From Aliiroseovarius sp. (GTDB lineage: Bacteria > Pseudomonadota > Alphaproteobacteria > Rhodobacterales > Rhodobacteraceae), in assembly GCF_030148435.1 (NCBI RefSeq), contig NZ_JASBTN010000023.1:1-59437 (forward strand): 59,437 bases of DNA. The letters run 5' to 3'. Positions 26,887-35,398 of this stretch are shown here, piece after piece. Below the pieces are notes generated by a model. The model saw nothing but the letters and a program-made list of their open reading frames with translations, did no database searches and was not told where the DNA came from. Every line of letters starts with the position of its first letter. The stretch's first letter is position 1. The position numbers and the translations under genes were made by a program.

Positions 26887-26966
26887 GTCCTGTCAAAGCC
26901 TGGATGCGAAGGGGGCTGCCCGGCGCTGCCCCGGTGGAACCTGTCCCTGGTCTCTCGAAGACGATT

Positions 26967-28043
26967 TCACCCCCCGTAGAGGTTCTTGTCATGTTTCTCG
27001 ACAATCGCCTGGAAGCGGCGGGCGAAGCGTTCGTCGGCCTTTGCCTTGGCTTCCAGCACGTCGCGGGCAAAGACCATGTGGTCCTCATGCGCCTCCAGCA
27101 TGTCGGCCATTTTCTGGTTGGTCGCGGTACCGATCGCGGCCATCGCGGCCTGGGCCTCCTTGTCGGTCTCGACTCCGATCTCGTTGATCCGGTGGGCGAC
27201 GTCCTGCTGCTGCGCGGTCTTGAGCGACTTGGACAGGGCGTCATACAGCACGACCCGCTGCTTGGTGTCTGTCTGCAGCTTGTTGATCAGCACCATTTGC
27301 GTGGCCGCCTGGTTCTGCAGGCTGTCGACCCAGGTCTTGCCCTTTTCGATATAGCGCTCAAGGGTTTGGCTCTTGGCGAGCTTGACCTGCTCCTGCTGCA
27401 CCATCTCGTTGTAGCGGGCATTCAGCTCGGCCAGCTCGGTCTCCAGCTTGGTGCGCGCGGCGGCGTCCTGTTCGACGCTGATCCTGTTCTCCAGCTCGAT
27501 GATCTTAGGATCCATGCCCAGGATGTCGGCCCGCAACGCCTCCAGCTCGCCCACCACCAGTTCGCGCTCATCCAGCGTGGTGGTCAGGTTGGACCCGACG
27601 CTGTCCTTCTGCTCGTTGAGCATGGCCAGCTGCCCCTCCAGAAGCTTCACGATCGTGTCCGACTGCGCGATCAGCTCCTGCAGCTTGTCGTCGATCGAGG
27701 CGGTACGCATGCGTTCCTGACGCAGGCTTTCCGACTTGCCCTTCGAGAAGATGCCGACAAAGCTCTCCCAGCCGGTTTTCGAGCGCATCTCGTCGAAATC
27801 CTTGGAAAATCCGGCTGTTACATCGTCCAAACCCATGATCAGCTCGGCAATGTTGGCATTCATCAGCTCGGTATGGGCGTGCACGTCTTCCAGCGTCGCG
27901 TTCTCGATATCAATGGTGGCATCCGTGCCGGTCGCCATCTTCTGACGCGCGGTTTCGATCCGGGTGGTCAGCTCGGAGATCTTGGACTGTGCCTCGGCCA
28001 CCTGGGCCTGGCTTTCACGGATCTTGGTGTCGAAATCGGACAT
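26967..28043 (-). CDS. Coiled-coil protein, first gene of the AAA+ operon
   Basis: A 358-aa protein from the ATG at 28043 (GGGAG four bases upstream); the longer open frame to 28397 runs antisense through the next gene. Nearly the whole chain is predicted coiled coil: heptad-rich stretches at about 1-70 and 115-260 (for example KLQELIAQSDTIVKLLEGQL), separated by a short segment GWESFVGIFSKGKSESL. The C-terminal third is also helical. There is no signal peptide or membrane segment. The layout recalls TelA-type or PspA-like proteins, but this is shape similarity only. It starts the six-gene operon and is divergent from the M20 peptidase gene. Confidence 0.7.
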   Translation of the reverse strand: MSDFDTKIRESQAQVAEAQSKISELTTRIETARQKMATGTDATIDIENATLEDVHAHTELMNANIAELIMGLDDVTAGFSKDFDEMRSKTGWESFVGIFSKGKSESLRQERMRTASIDDKLQELIAQSDTIVKLLEGQLAMLNEQKDSVGSNLTTTLDERELVVGELEALRADILGMDPKIIELENRISVEQDAAARTKLETELAELNARYNEMVQQEQVKLAKSQTLERYIEKGKTWVDSLQNQAATQMVLINKLQTDTKQRVVLYDALSKSLKTAQQQDVAHRINEIGVETDKEAQAAMAAIGTATNQKMADMLEAHEDHMVFARDVLEAKAKADERFARRFQAIVEKHDKNLYGG

Positions 28044-28212
28044 GGAACTCCCTCGGAAGTAAATAGGTGTAACATTCAGTTGGGGAGAGGTTAGCGCGAT
28101 TTGAAGAGGCAAGACAGTCGGATTTCCCGCAACAGGTGCGTTTTTGTGGCGCATTTTCAGGGGCTGCACCCACGCGTTGCACAGACCCCGAAAGCCCCCT
28201 AACCTGCCGCCC

Positions 28213-29484
28213 ATGACCGATGCCTTGCTGACCGAAATCGCCGCGCGCCGGGACGACCTGATCCGTCTGACCCAGGATCTGATCCGCATCCCCACGCTGA
28301 ACCCGCCGGGGCGCGAATATCGCACCATCTGTTCCTTCATTGCCGAACGGATGGGCGCCCGGGGATGGGCGGTGGAAATGATCCGGGCAGAGGGCACGCC
28401 GGGGGACAGTACCGCCTATCCACGCTGGAACGTGATCTGTCGGCATGAGGGCGTAAGTGCCGGAGATTGCGTGCATTTCAACTCACATCATGACGTGGTG
28501 GAGGTCGGCCACGGCTGGACCCGCGACCCGTTCGGCGGGGAACTTGACGACGGCCGGATCTATGGCCGTGGGGCCTGTGACATGAAGGGCGGGCTGGCGG
28601 CCTCGATCATTGCCGCCGAGGCTTTCGTGGCGCTCCACCCCGAGCACAAGGGGGTGGTGGAAATCTCGGCCACCGCTGACGAGGAAACCGGCGGCTATGG
28701 CGGGGTCGCCTACCTGGCCGAAAAAGGGTACTTCGACCCGGATCGCGTGCAGCATGTGATTATCCCTGAGCCCTTGAATAAAAACAGAATTTGCCTGGGG
28801 CACCGGGGCGTGTGGTGGGCCGAGATCGAGACCAAGGGGCGCATCGCCCATGGCTCCATGCCCTTCCTCGGGGACAGCGCCATCCGGCATATGGGCGCGG
28901 TGCTGGAAGAGATGGAGCGGCACCTTTTTCCGCTTCTGGCCAGCAAACGGACCGAAATGCCGGTGGTGCCGGAAGGGGCCAGGCAATCGACCCTGAACAT
29001 CAACTCGATCCATGGTGGCGAAGCCGAGCAAGATGCCGATTTCACGGGGTTTCCCGCGCCCTGCGTGGCGGATCGCTGCCGCATCGTGATCGACCGGCGC
29101 TTCGTGATCGAAGAGGACATCGCCGAAGTCAAGGCCGAGGTGCATCGCATGCTGGAGCGCATCAAGTCGGAACGGCCGAATTTCGATTATGAAATCAAGG
29201 AGATGCACGAAGTCGTCCCGACCATGACGGACAGGGACGCGCCGGTCGTGACCTCGACCGCAGCGGCGATCGAGAAGGTGCTGGGCACCCGTCCGGCCTA
29301 TGTGGTCAGCCCCGGCACCTATGACCAGAAACACATCGACCGGATCGGGCGGCTGAAGAATTGCATCGCCTATGGGCCCGGCATTCTTGACCTGGCGCAT
29401 CAGCCCGACGAATGGGTCGGCGTGCAGGACATGGAGGACAGCGCGGGTGTGATGGCGCTGGTTCTGAAGGAGCTGCTTGTTTAA
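28213..29484 (+). CDS. M20-family metallopeptidase/deacylase (ArgE/DapE type)
   Basis: Zinc-dependent amidohydrolase of the M20 family (423 aa from the ATG at 28213; no clear ribosome-binding site, so a leaderless message is possible). Metal and catalytic residues are visible: His in NSHHDVVEVG, Asp in GRGACDMKGG, the Glu pair in ADEETGG, and the dimerisation domain after about residue 185. Relatives include acetylornithine deacetylase and succinyl-diaminopimelate desuccinylase; the motif set does not separate these. No operon partner on the same strand. Its stop codon lies in an inverted repeat with 29540-29548. Confidence 0.82.
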   Translation: MTDALLTEIAARRDDLIRLTQDLIRIPTLNPPGREYRTICSFIAERMGARGWAVEMIRAEGTPGDSTAYPRWNVICRHEGVSAGDCVHFNSHHDVVEVGHGWTRDPFGGELDDGRIYGRGACDMKGGLAASIIAAEAFVALHPEHKGVVEISATADEETGGYGGVAYLAEKGYFDPDRVQHVIIPEPLNKNRICLGHRGVWWAEIETKGRIAHGSMPFLGDSAIRHMGAVLEEMERHLFPLLASKRTEMPVVPEGARQSTLNINSIHGGEAEQDADFTGFPAPCVADRCRIVIDRRFVIEEDIAEVKAEVHRMLERIKSERPNFDYEIKEMHEVVPTMTDRDAPVVTSTAAAIEKVLGTRPAYVVSPGTYDQKHIDRIGRLKNCIAYGPGILDLAHQPDEWVGVQDMEDSAGVMALVLKELLV

Positions 29485-29603
29485 GGTTCTTAACGTTCTG
29501 CGGGCCGGAAGTTTAAAGCTTCGGGCGGGACCGAAAGGGGAACCTTAAGGAGTTTAAAGATCAAAACGGGGCGGGGCATCGCGAGAGGGCGGCGCCTCGA
29601 AAC

Positions 29604-30452
29604 CTACACCGCGACGTTGTCGATCAGCCGCACGCCGTCCAGCATCGCCGCGGACAGGATCCGGGTGGGGTCGGAGAGGTCGGTGGCGGGTTTCAGTCCC
29701 GTGGCGCTGCGCAGCTCGATATATTCGACGTCCGTGTAGCCGGCGGCAAGGATCGCCGCGCGGGCTTCCTCCAGCGCGACGTCAACCGGGGTGCCGCCCC
29801 GGATGCCCCGGGCTGCGGCCTGCATGGCGCGGTACATGGCCGGCGCGATAGCGCGGGCGGAGTGCGACAGCAGCACATTGCGCGAGGACATGGCGAGCCC
29901 GTCCTCTTCGCGCACGGTGGGGCAGCCGACGACCTCGGTCTCGATATCCAGATCCTCGGACAGGCGGGTCACGACCTGAAGCTGCTGGTAATCCTTTTCA
30001 CCGAAGTATGCGACGTCGGCACGGCTTTGCAGGAAGAGTTTCGACACAACGGTCGCCACCCCGTCGAAATGACCGGGGCGATGGGCGCCTTCAAGCTCTT
30101 CTGTCACACCCGAAACGGACACGTTGGTCGCAAAGCCCTGCGGATAGATCTGGTCGGGCGTGGGTACATACAAAGCGTCGATCCCGTAGGGCGCCAGCTT
30201 GACCGCATCGTCATCTTCGGTGCGCGGATACTTGTCCAGGTCGTCGGGATTGTTGAACTGCCTGGGGTTCACGAAGATCGTCACGATCACCCGGTCGGCG
30301 CCTTTCTTGGCGGCCTCGACCAGCGACAGGTGCCCGGCATGCAGCGCGCCCATGGTGGGCACGACGGCGACCTTTTCACCGGAAAAGATCCACTTGCGGC
30401 GCAGGGTGCGCAGCTCTTCCTTGGTTCGAACCAGTTTCATTTTACCCGTCAT
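29604..30452 (-). CDS. panC: Pantothenate synthetase PanC
   Basis: Joins pantoate and beta-alanine with ATP to make pantothenate, the last step of vitamin B5 synthesis. Length 282 aa is normal. Motifs: [19 protein letters not shown] (HIGH-type nucleotide-binding signature), [33 protein letters not shown] and the KMSKS-like [10 protein letters not shown]. Its ATG overlaps the panB stop as ATGA, so the two are translationally coupled. Reading order on the minus strand is panB then panC. Confidence 0.96.
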   Translation of the reverse strand: MTGKMKLVRTKEELRTLRRKWIFSGEKVAVVPTMGALHAGHLSLVEAAKKGADRVIVTIFVNPRQFNNPDDLDKYPRTEDDDAVKLAPYGIDALYVPTPDQIYPQGFATNVSVSGVTEELEGAHRPGHFDGVATVVSKLFLQSRADVAYFGEKDYQQLQVVTRLSEDLDIETEVVGCPTVREEDGLAMSSRNVLLSHSARAIAPAMYRAMQAAARGIRGGTPVDVALEEARAAILAAGYTDVEYIELRSATGLKPATDLSDPTRILSAAMLDGVRLIDNVAV

Positions 30453-31276
30453 TTCTGGGGCACCTCGTCGGCAAAGACATGTTCGGCGCCGGGGAAGGTC
30501 CGCGCGCGCACTTCGGCGGCGTATGCCTTGATCGCCGCTTCGCCGTCTACCCCCAATGTGCCAAAACGTTTGACGAATTTGGGTTTGAAGGCGGTAAACA
30601 GACCCAGCATGTCATCGACGACCAGCACCTGGCCATCGCAGCCGACGGACGCCCCGATGCCGATGGTCGGGATGGTCAGCGCCCCGGTGATCTCGTCCGA
30701 GAGGCCGGCGGGGGTTTTCTCCAGCACGACGGAAAACGCACCGGCCTCTTCCACCGCTTTCGCATCGGCCATGACGCGGGCGCGGTCCTCGCCCCTGCCT
30801 TGCACCTTGTAGCCGCCCAGCGTGTTGATCGCCTGGGGGGTCAGGCCGATATGGGCCATGACGGGGATGGAACGCGAGGTCAGGAAGGCGATGGTTTCGG
30901 CCATGCTGACTCCGCCTTCGAGCTTGACCGCATCCGCGCCGGTTTCGCGCATGATGCGGGCGGCGTTGCGAAAGGCCTGCTGCGGGCTTTCTTCGTAGGA
31001 GCCGAACGGCATGTCGATCACCAGCAGCGGTTTGGTCAGACCCCGGCGCACGGCGGCACCATGCAGGCACATCATGTCCATGGTCACGCCCAGCGTGTCG
31101 GGCAACCCGTGCAGCACCATGCCAACGCTGTCGCCCACCAGCACGATATCAACATGGTCATCCATCATCTGCGCCATGGGCGTGGTATAGGCCGTCAGCG
31201 TGACCAGAGGCTCACCGCCCTTGCGGCTGCGGATGTCGGATGGCGTGAGTGCCGTGACCCGTGCAGATGCGCTCAT
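30449..31276 (-). CDS. panB: 3-methyl-2-oxobutanoate hydroxymethyltransferase PanB
   Basis: Transfers a one-carbon group from methylene-THF to ketoisovalerate, the first step of pantothenate synthesis. The start at 31276 has GGAGGGA upstream (275 aa); the frame extends to 31336 without support. Motifs are [16 protein letters not shown], the metal-binding [28 protein letters not shown] and [10 protein letters not shown], with the catalytic Glu in [14 protein letters not shown]. It is followed by panC in a two-gene operon. The region 31277-31430 upstream holds the divergent promoters for panB and the solute-binding protein. Confidence 0.96.
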   Translation of the reverse strand: MSASARVTALTPSDIRSRKGGEPLVTLTAYTTPMAQMMDDHVDIVLVGDSVGMVLHGLPDTLGVTMDMMCLHGAAVRRGLTKPLLVIDMPFGSYEESPQQAFRNAARIMRETGADAVKLEGGVSMAETIAFLTSRSIPVMAHIGLTPQAINTLGGYKVQGRGEDRARVMADAKAVEEAGAFSVVLEKTPAGLSDEITGALTIPTIGIGASVGCDGQVLVVDDMLGLFTAFKPKFVKRFGTLGVDGEAAIKAYAAEVRARTFPGAEHVFADEVPQK

Positions 31277-31430
31277 GTTTGTCCCTCCCATGGTGCTCTG
31301 GACGCCCGTTATATGCTGCAATGCGGCAAAAATCAAAGGGACGTTGCGTCAGAGCTTCCCCTTGCCATGCCGCCCAAGGCCGCGTTTCATGTGGTAAAAC
31401 CCGCATGACGGGAACCAGGAGGGAGAGACC

Positions 31431-32897
31431 ATGAAACATCTGAAACTCGCTGCCGCCGCTCTGGCGCTGATCACCGGGCCAGCCTGGGCCCAGGACAGCC
31501 TGACCCTGGGCATGGTGCTGGAGCCGCCGAACCTGGACCCGACCGGCGGGGCCGCCGCCGCGATCGACGAGGTGGTCTATGCCAACATTTTCGAGGGGCT
31601 GACGCGGTTCGGGCCGGACGGATCGGTGCGGCCGGGCCTGGCGGAAAGCTGGGACGTGTCGGACGACGGGCTGACCTATACGTTCCACCTGCGCAGCGGC
31701 GTGACCTTCCATGACGGCAGCGCGATGGATGCCGAGGACGTGGTCTTTACCCTCGACCGCGCCCGGGCCGAGGACAGCACGAACGCCCAGAAGGCCCTGT
31801 TTGCCGGGATCGAGAGCGTGACGGCGGTGGATGCGGTCACGGTGGCGGTGAAACTGTCGGCGCCGAACGGGAACTTCCCGTTCAACATGGCCTGGGGGGA
31901 CGCGGTGATCGTCGCGCCGGAGACAATCGGTGACGCGGCGACCCATCCGGTGGGCACCGGTCCCTTCGTGTTCTCGGAATGGGTGCAGGGTGACAACGTG
32001 CGGATTACCCGCAACGCGGAGTATTGGGGCGAGGCCCCGGCGCTGGCCGAGGCGACGTTCAAGTTCATCTCGGACCCGAACGCGGCTTTCGCGGCAATGA
32101 TGGCCGGCGATGTGCAGGCCTTCCCGAACTTCCCCGCACCGGAAACGCTGGCGCAATTCGAAGCTGATCCGCGCTTTAGCGTGATCGTCGGCTCGACCGA
32201 GGGCGAGACAATCCTGTCGACCAACAACAAGGCTCCGAACCTGGACGATATCCGGGTGCGCAAGGCCATCGCACATGCGATCAACCGGCAGGAGATCATC
32301 GACGGGGCCATGTTCGGCTTTGGCACCCCCATAGGCACCCACTTTGCCCCGCACAACCCGGACTATGTCGACCTGACCGGCAATTCCGCCCATGACCCGG
32401 AGCTGGCAAAGGCGCTGTTGGCCGAGGCCGTGCCCGACGGGCTGAGCCTGCGCCTGATGCTGCCGCCGCCCGCCTATGCGCGCCGGGGCGGCGAGATCGT
32501 GGCGGCCCAGTTGCGCGCCGTGGGCATCGAGGTGGAGATCAGCAACCTCGAATGGGCGCAGTGGCTGGAACAGGTGTTCCGGGGCAAGGATTTCGACCTG
32601 ACCATCGTCAGCCACACGGAACCTGCCGACATCAACATCTATGCCCGGCCGGACTATTATTTCCAGTATGACAATGCCGCGTTCCAGGCACTGATCGAGA
32701 AGCTGGAGGTGACTTCGGACCCGGCAGAGCGCACCGAGCTGAACCAACAGGCCCAGCGCATGATCTCCGAGGATTACGTGAACGGCTACCTGTTCCAGCT
32801 GGCCAAGACCGGCGTGGCGGATGCCCGGATCCAGGGGCTCTGGGCCAATGCGCCGACCCAGGCCAATGACCTGACCGGGGTGAGCTGGGCGGAGTAA
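31431..32897 (+). CDS. ABC transporter substrate-binding protein, peptide/nickel family
   Basis: Periplasmic SBP_bac_5 protein (488 aa). Signal peptide MKHLKLAAAALALITGPAWA-QD is clear, and GGGAGAGACC precedes the ATG. The mature part has the family signature region around YTFHLRSGVTFHDGSAMDAE and a large two-lobe fold. Substrates of this family include peptides, opines and glutathione; this one cannot be assigned. It is an orphan: no permease or ATPase follows. Only 20 bases after its stop the sequence enters the terminal repeat of a mobile element, so the transporter operon may have been interrupted or lost here. Confidence 0.9.
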   Translation: MKHLKLAAAALALITGPAWAQDSLTLGMVLEPPNLDPTGGAAAAIDEVVYANIFEGLTRFGPDGSVRPGLAESWDVSDDGLTYTFHLRSGVTFHDGSAMDAEDVVFTLDRARAEDSTNAQKALFAGIESVTAVDAVTVAVKLSAPNGNFPFNMAWGDAVIVAPETIGDAATHPVGTGPFVFSEWVQGDNVRITRNAEYWGEAPALAEATFKFISDPNAAFAAMMAGDVQAFPNFPAPETLAQFEADPRFSVIVGSTEGETILSTNNKAPNLDDIRVRKAIAHAINRQEIIDGAMFGFGTPIGTHFAPHNPDYVDLTGNSAHDPELAKALLAEAVPDGLSLRLMLPPPAYARRGGEIVAAQLRAVGIEVEISNLEWAQWLEQVFRGKDFDLTIVSHTEPADINIYARPDYYFQYDNAAFQALIEKLEVTSDPAERTELNQQAQRMISEDYVNGYLFQLAKTGVADARIQGLWANAPTQANDLTGVSWAE

Positions 32898-32979
32898 GCC
32901 CGCAGACAACATTAAAAGGGGTGCCCGGGGGCCCAGCCCATTGCGGTAAATGTTGAAGAGAGGGCGTGCGAGGGTCTGC

Positions 32980-33008
32980 TTGACAGTGATCGCTGTTATT
33001 CCTATATT
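32980..33008 (+). promoter_or_regulatory. Consensus sigma70-type promoter in mobile element 1
   Basis: TTGACA (32980-32985), exactly 17 bases, then TATATT (33003-33008), the closest match to the sigma70 consensus in this island. It points right into a 107-bp stretch with no gene that ends at a perfect hairpin, so it probably makes a short RNA. Confidence 0.65.
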
Positions 33009-33013
33009 CTTCT

Positions 33014-33125
33014 TCAGATGGGCTGACTTAGAGGTCGCCATCACGTCAACCGAGGAAACTTGGTCTTGCATACCACGGTAATGGACTACTTTTCGGCCCA
33101 GCCTTTGGCTGGGCCCTAAACTTTT
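33014..33125 (+). ncRNA. Predicted small transcript of mobile element 1
   Basis: From the predicted start near 33014 to just after the hairpin GGCCCAGCC-TTT-GGCTGGGCC (33095-33115). Inside, CCGAG-GAAA-CTTGG (near 33050-33063) forms a GNRA-capped stem. The 5' GGGCTG near 33020 could pair with the CAGCC of the 3' hairpin. A 12-codon reading frame beginning ATGGACTAC at 33081 ends TAA at the hairpin, so a leader peptide is an alternative. The tail after the hairpin (CTAAACTTTT) is a weak U-tract. The RNA would converge on the 175-aa gene. Confidence 0.35.
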
Positions 33126-33643
33126 GGGGTTCTCAATCCCTCGTAGATGCATCTTCGCGCATATACGCTCAGGTGGTTTCTCGCAATTTTTCTCTGATTT
33201 ATAACTTTTGGATGAGCTGAAAGAATTTCCATTCGAATCCCTTTTGGTTGGCCGACGGGGTGCAGGCAGAAGACGACTGTCCAAACCTTTCCGTTGTCAT
33301 CCTCGACAAAAACGAGGTTATCTATTCCGCCGTAGCTTCTTGAGACAAATGTCAGGTCGTTCGATTCAATTTTTGCTTGGATTGCTGGACGTAATTTTTT
33401 CGAAAATTGATATCGCTCATGATCAAACACTCTCTTCGTCCCGTGATGATCATTCAGATGGTATTTTTCTCCGTGCTTTGCACGTTCGGTGAAAACATGG
33501 TTTGAAGAGACCACTACGATCCCAAGATCTTTTTGGTCACCAACTCCTTTACCAGGAATAGCTGCAGCAAATGCCGTCAGGTGCGACAAGTCGTATGTAA
33601 TTTCATCAATTACAAGCGAGGAATGAGAAAAAGGAATCGACAT
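33116..33643 (-). CDS. Unknown 175-aa protein carried by mobile element 1
   Basis: A 175-aa protein with no recognised family. It is soluble-looking, with mixed alpha/beta content: VIDEITYDLSHLTAFAAAIP near the start, LGIVVVSSNHVFTERAKHG, and a C-terminal half with LVFVEDDNGKVWTVVFCLHP, a strand pair reminiscent of small toxin or nuclease folds, followed by a basic helix region. It lies 48 bases downstream of the DDE-like gene on the same strand and has no clear ribosome-binding site. It may be an accessory to transposition or a cargo gene. Codon use and base content are more AT-rich than the surroundings. Confidence 0.55.
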   Translation of the reverse strand: MSIPFSHSSLVIDEITYDLSHLTAFAAAIPGKGVGDQKDLGIVVVSSNHVFTERAKHGEKYHLNDHHGTKRVFDHERYQFSKKLRPAIQAKIESNDLTFVSRSYGGIDNLVFVEDDNGKVWTVVFCLHPVGQPKGIRMEILSAHPKVINQRKIARNHLSVYARRCIYEGLRTPKV

Positions 33644-33691
33644 ATTTACCGGAAATAGGGGCGAATTTAATTACATCCAACCAGAAAGATC

Positions 33692-35398
33692 TCACAGAAA
33701 ATCCCGCTCGTAGATGCGCCCGCGAGCAAGACCGAGTTTCATCGCCGGCGTTTCCTTTTTGCCATCTCCCACCCAGTTGTGATGGAAACGGTAGATCTCC
33801 GTCATCTTGACCATGATCTCCGGCTTGTAGAGGTAATATTTGTCCCAAGTCTTCCGGCCACTGGTCTCCGAAACCATTGGACGGGCCGCAAAGCGGACAT
33901 TGCTCCGAAACTTGTGGAAATACGCATCCACGCTGCGCAAGGTAGCCAGTCTCAGCAACCGGGCAGTCGATCGATAGTCTCGCCCTGGTCGATCTGTGAT
34001 TAACTGAACTCGACGGTCCGGTTCAGACTTTGTGTGATAGGGCCAGGAAAAGCCATTCTTGAGATCCTGTCCGATGATTGAGGCGGCGATCTCGGTATCA
34101 ACCAGATCAGCGAAAGCCTCATTGGAGAGCTTGTCGATTTGGGAGACCCTCAAACCGGTCTGGCCGGCCAGTAAGCTTCGGCCGGCTGACCACGCCGCAT
34201 TGCGTGCGTCGTTGGTCATTTTCTTGTCGAAGAAGACTAAGCCGATATCCGCCCGATCCAGCTGGATGAGGTCTGCTATGGCGGAGCAGAAAGCGGCTTT
34301 GAGGCCATAATCTCCGTCCATCACAAACACGAACTTTCCTTCTGCCCCACCGATCATCTGACGAAGGCGCTGAGCATGCGCAAATTGCAGGATGTCATAT
34401 CGCACCAGGGCTCCCGAATGCGGAAGCTGATAAAGGTTTGTCTGGTTGATCCGCTTCTGCTTCTGGAGTTTTGTAATGTAGCTCTCGAATTCAGATTTCG
34501 ACCAGAGACGGCCATTCTCACGGAAACAATTGGAGAGCAGGTCATCACCAGAGAGTGCAATCGCAGCCTCAACCGCTTCATGATCTCCGGATGGATCAAA
34601 CTGCAACGCTGCTTCCATGATGTATCCGCTGCGTGCGTGAGCCGTGCAGAGATGCTGCACGATGATTTGTGTTCGCTCTCTCCTCGTTGGCCAGTTCATT
34701 TTGAGGGATTGCGAGTCCGTTGCAAACCGGGATCCGACTTTCATCCAGTCGATGTCGCCGAAATCCTCCCTCTGTGCCCTGAAGGCGCGGACCTGATCGT
34801 AGATGAAGTCAATTTTGCGATAGATGTCGTGATACGAAACGCCGGCAATGGCGCATATCTTCAGAAAGGGGACGCCATTGACCATCATGCGATAGAGAAG
34901 GGGGTTCTTGTCGCTGCGTTTCTGGCGGCGAGTGGCGCGCCCAATCGAGAAGGTCTTCTTGCAGCATTTACATTGATACCGCGGATCACCGCCGGCAGTC
35001 TTGCCGAAGCCGCGATAATTCTCCGGGTGGGTAGAAAGGGGTTTCTCCCAGTTCTCGCATTCAGGATTCCTGCACCGAGGCGCAGTTGGATCAACCTCTT
35101 GCAAATCTTTGAGTCTGTTGTATTCTTCGGCAATCGCTTTGTTGTTTTTTAGGCGGTGCGTTGTTCCACAGATTGGGCATTTGAAGAACTCTTCGTGCAT
35201 CCTCCCTGCAACTGCACCCCGAATTGCGCCTGGCGGTGCGGCCGCGGCTCCCTGAGGACGCTTATAGGGATCCGGTGAAATACCCAGGCCAGCACATTGC
35301 GGGTTCCGGCAAAAATTGACATCCAAGCCCTCGAATGAAAAAGGCAGTCGGCGTTCAAGGCCGATGTCTGTCGAAGATATTTTCGAGACTATGTTCAT
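33692..35398 (-). CDS. Zinc-finger DDE-type transposase-like protein
   Basis: A 568-aa protein. The N-terminal 150 residues carry four cysteine clusters that look like zinc-binding knuckles: C30/C35 (CRNPQC), C74/C77 (CPIC), C109/C114 (CRNPEC) and C143/C145/C146 (CKCC). A basic helix-turn-helix region follows (about 155-200). The catalytic fold candidates are D228 in FATDSQ, D361/D363 in VFVMDGDYGLK and a C-terminal Glu at 534 or 549; the end HNWVGDGKKETPAMKLGLA is the tail seen in many DDE insertion-sequence transposases. GGAG lies eight bases before the ATG. It is larger than most IS transposases. The transposase role is inferred from motifs and the flanking inverted repeats. Confidence 0.65.
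   Translation of the reverse strand: MNIVSKISSTDIGLERRLPFSFEGLDVNFCRNPQCAGLGISPDPYKRPQGAAAAPPGAIRGAVAGRMHEEFFKCPICGTTHRLKNNKAIAEEYNRLKDLQEVDPTAPRCRNPECENWEKPLSTHPENYRGFGKTAGGDPRYQCKCCKKTFSIGRATRRQKRSDKNPLLYRMMVNGVPFLKICAIAGVSYHDIYRKIDFIYDQVRAFRAQREDFGDIDWMKVGSRFATDSQSLKMNWPTRRERTQIIVQHLCTAHARSGYIMEAALQFDPSGDHEAVEAAIALSGDDLLSNCFRENGRLWSKSEFESYITKLQKQKRINQTNLYQLPHSGALVRYDILQFAHAQRLRQMIGGAEGKFVFVMDGDYGLKAAFCSAIADLIQLDRADIGLVFFDKKMTNDARNAAWSAGRSLLAGQTGLRVSQIDKLSNEAFADLVDTEIAASIIGQDLKNGFSWPYHTKSEPDRRVQLITDRPGRDYRSTARLLRLATLRSVDAYFHKFRSNVRFAARPMVSETSGRKTWDKYYLYKPEIMVKMTEIYRFHHNWVGDGKKETPAMKLGLARGRIYERDFL

Noticed and set aside
31212-33284. 690-codon minus-strand frame across the solute-binding gene
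   Set aside because: It runs antisense through a gene with a clear signal peptide and family motifs, and its composition is Arg/His/Gly-rich noise.
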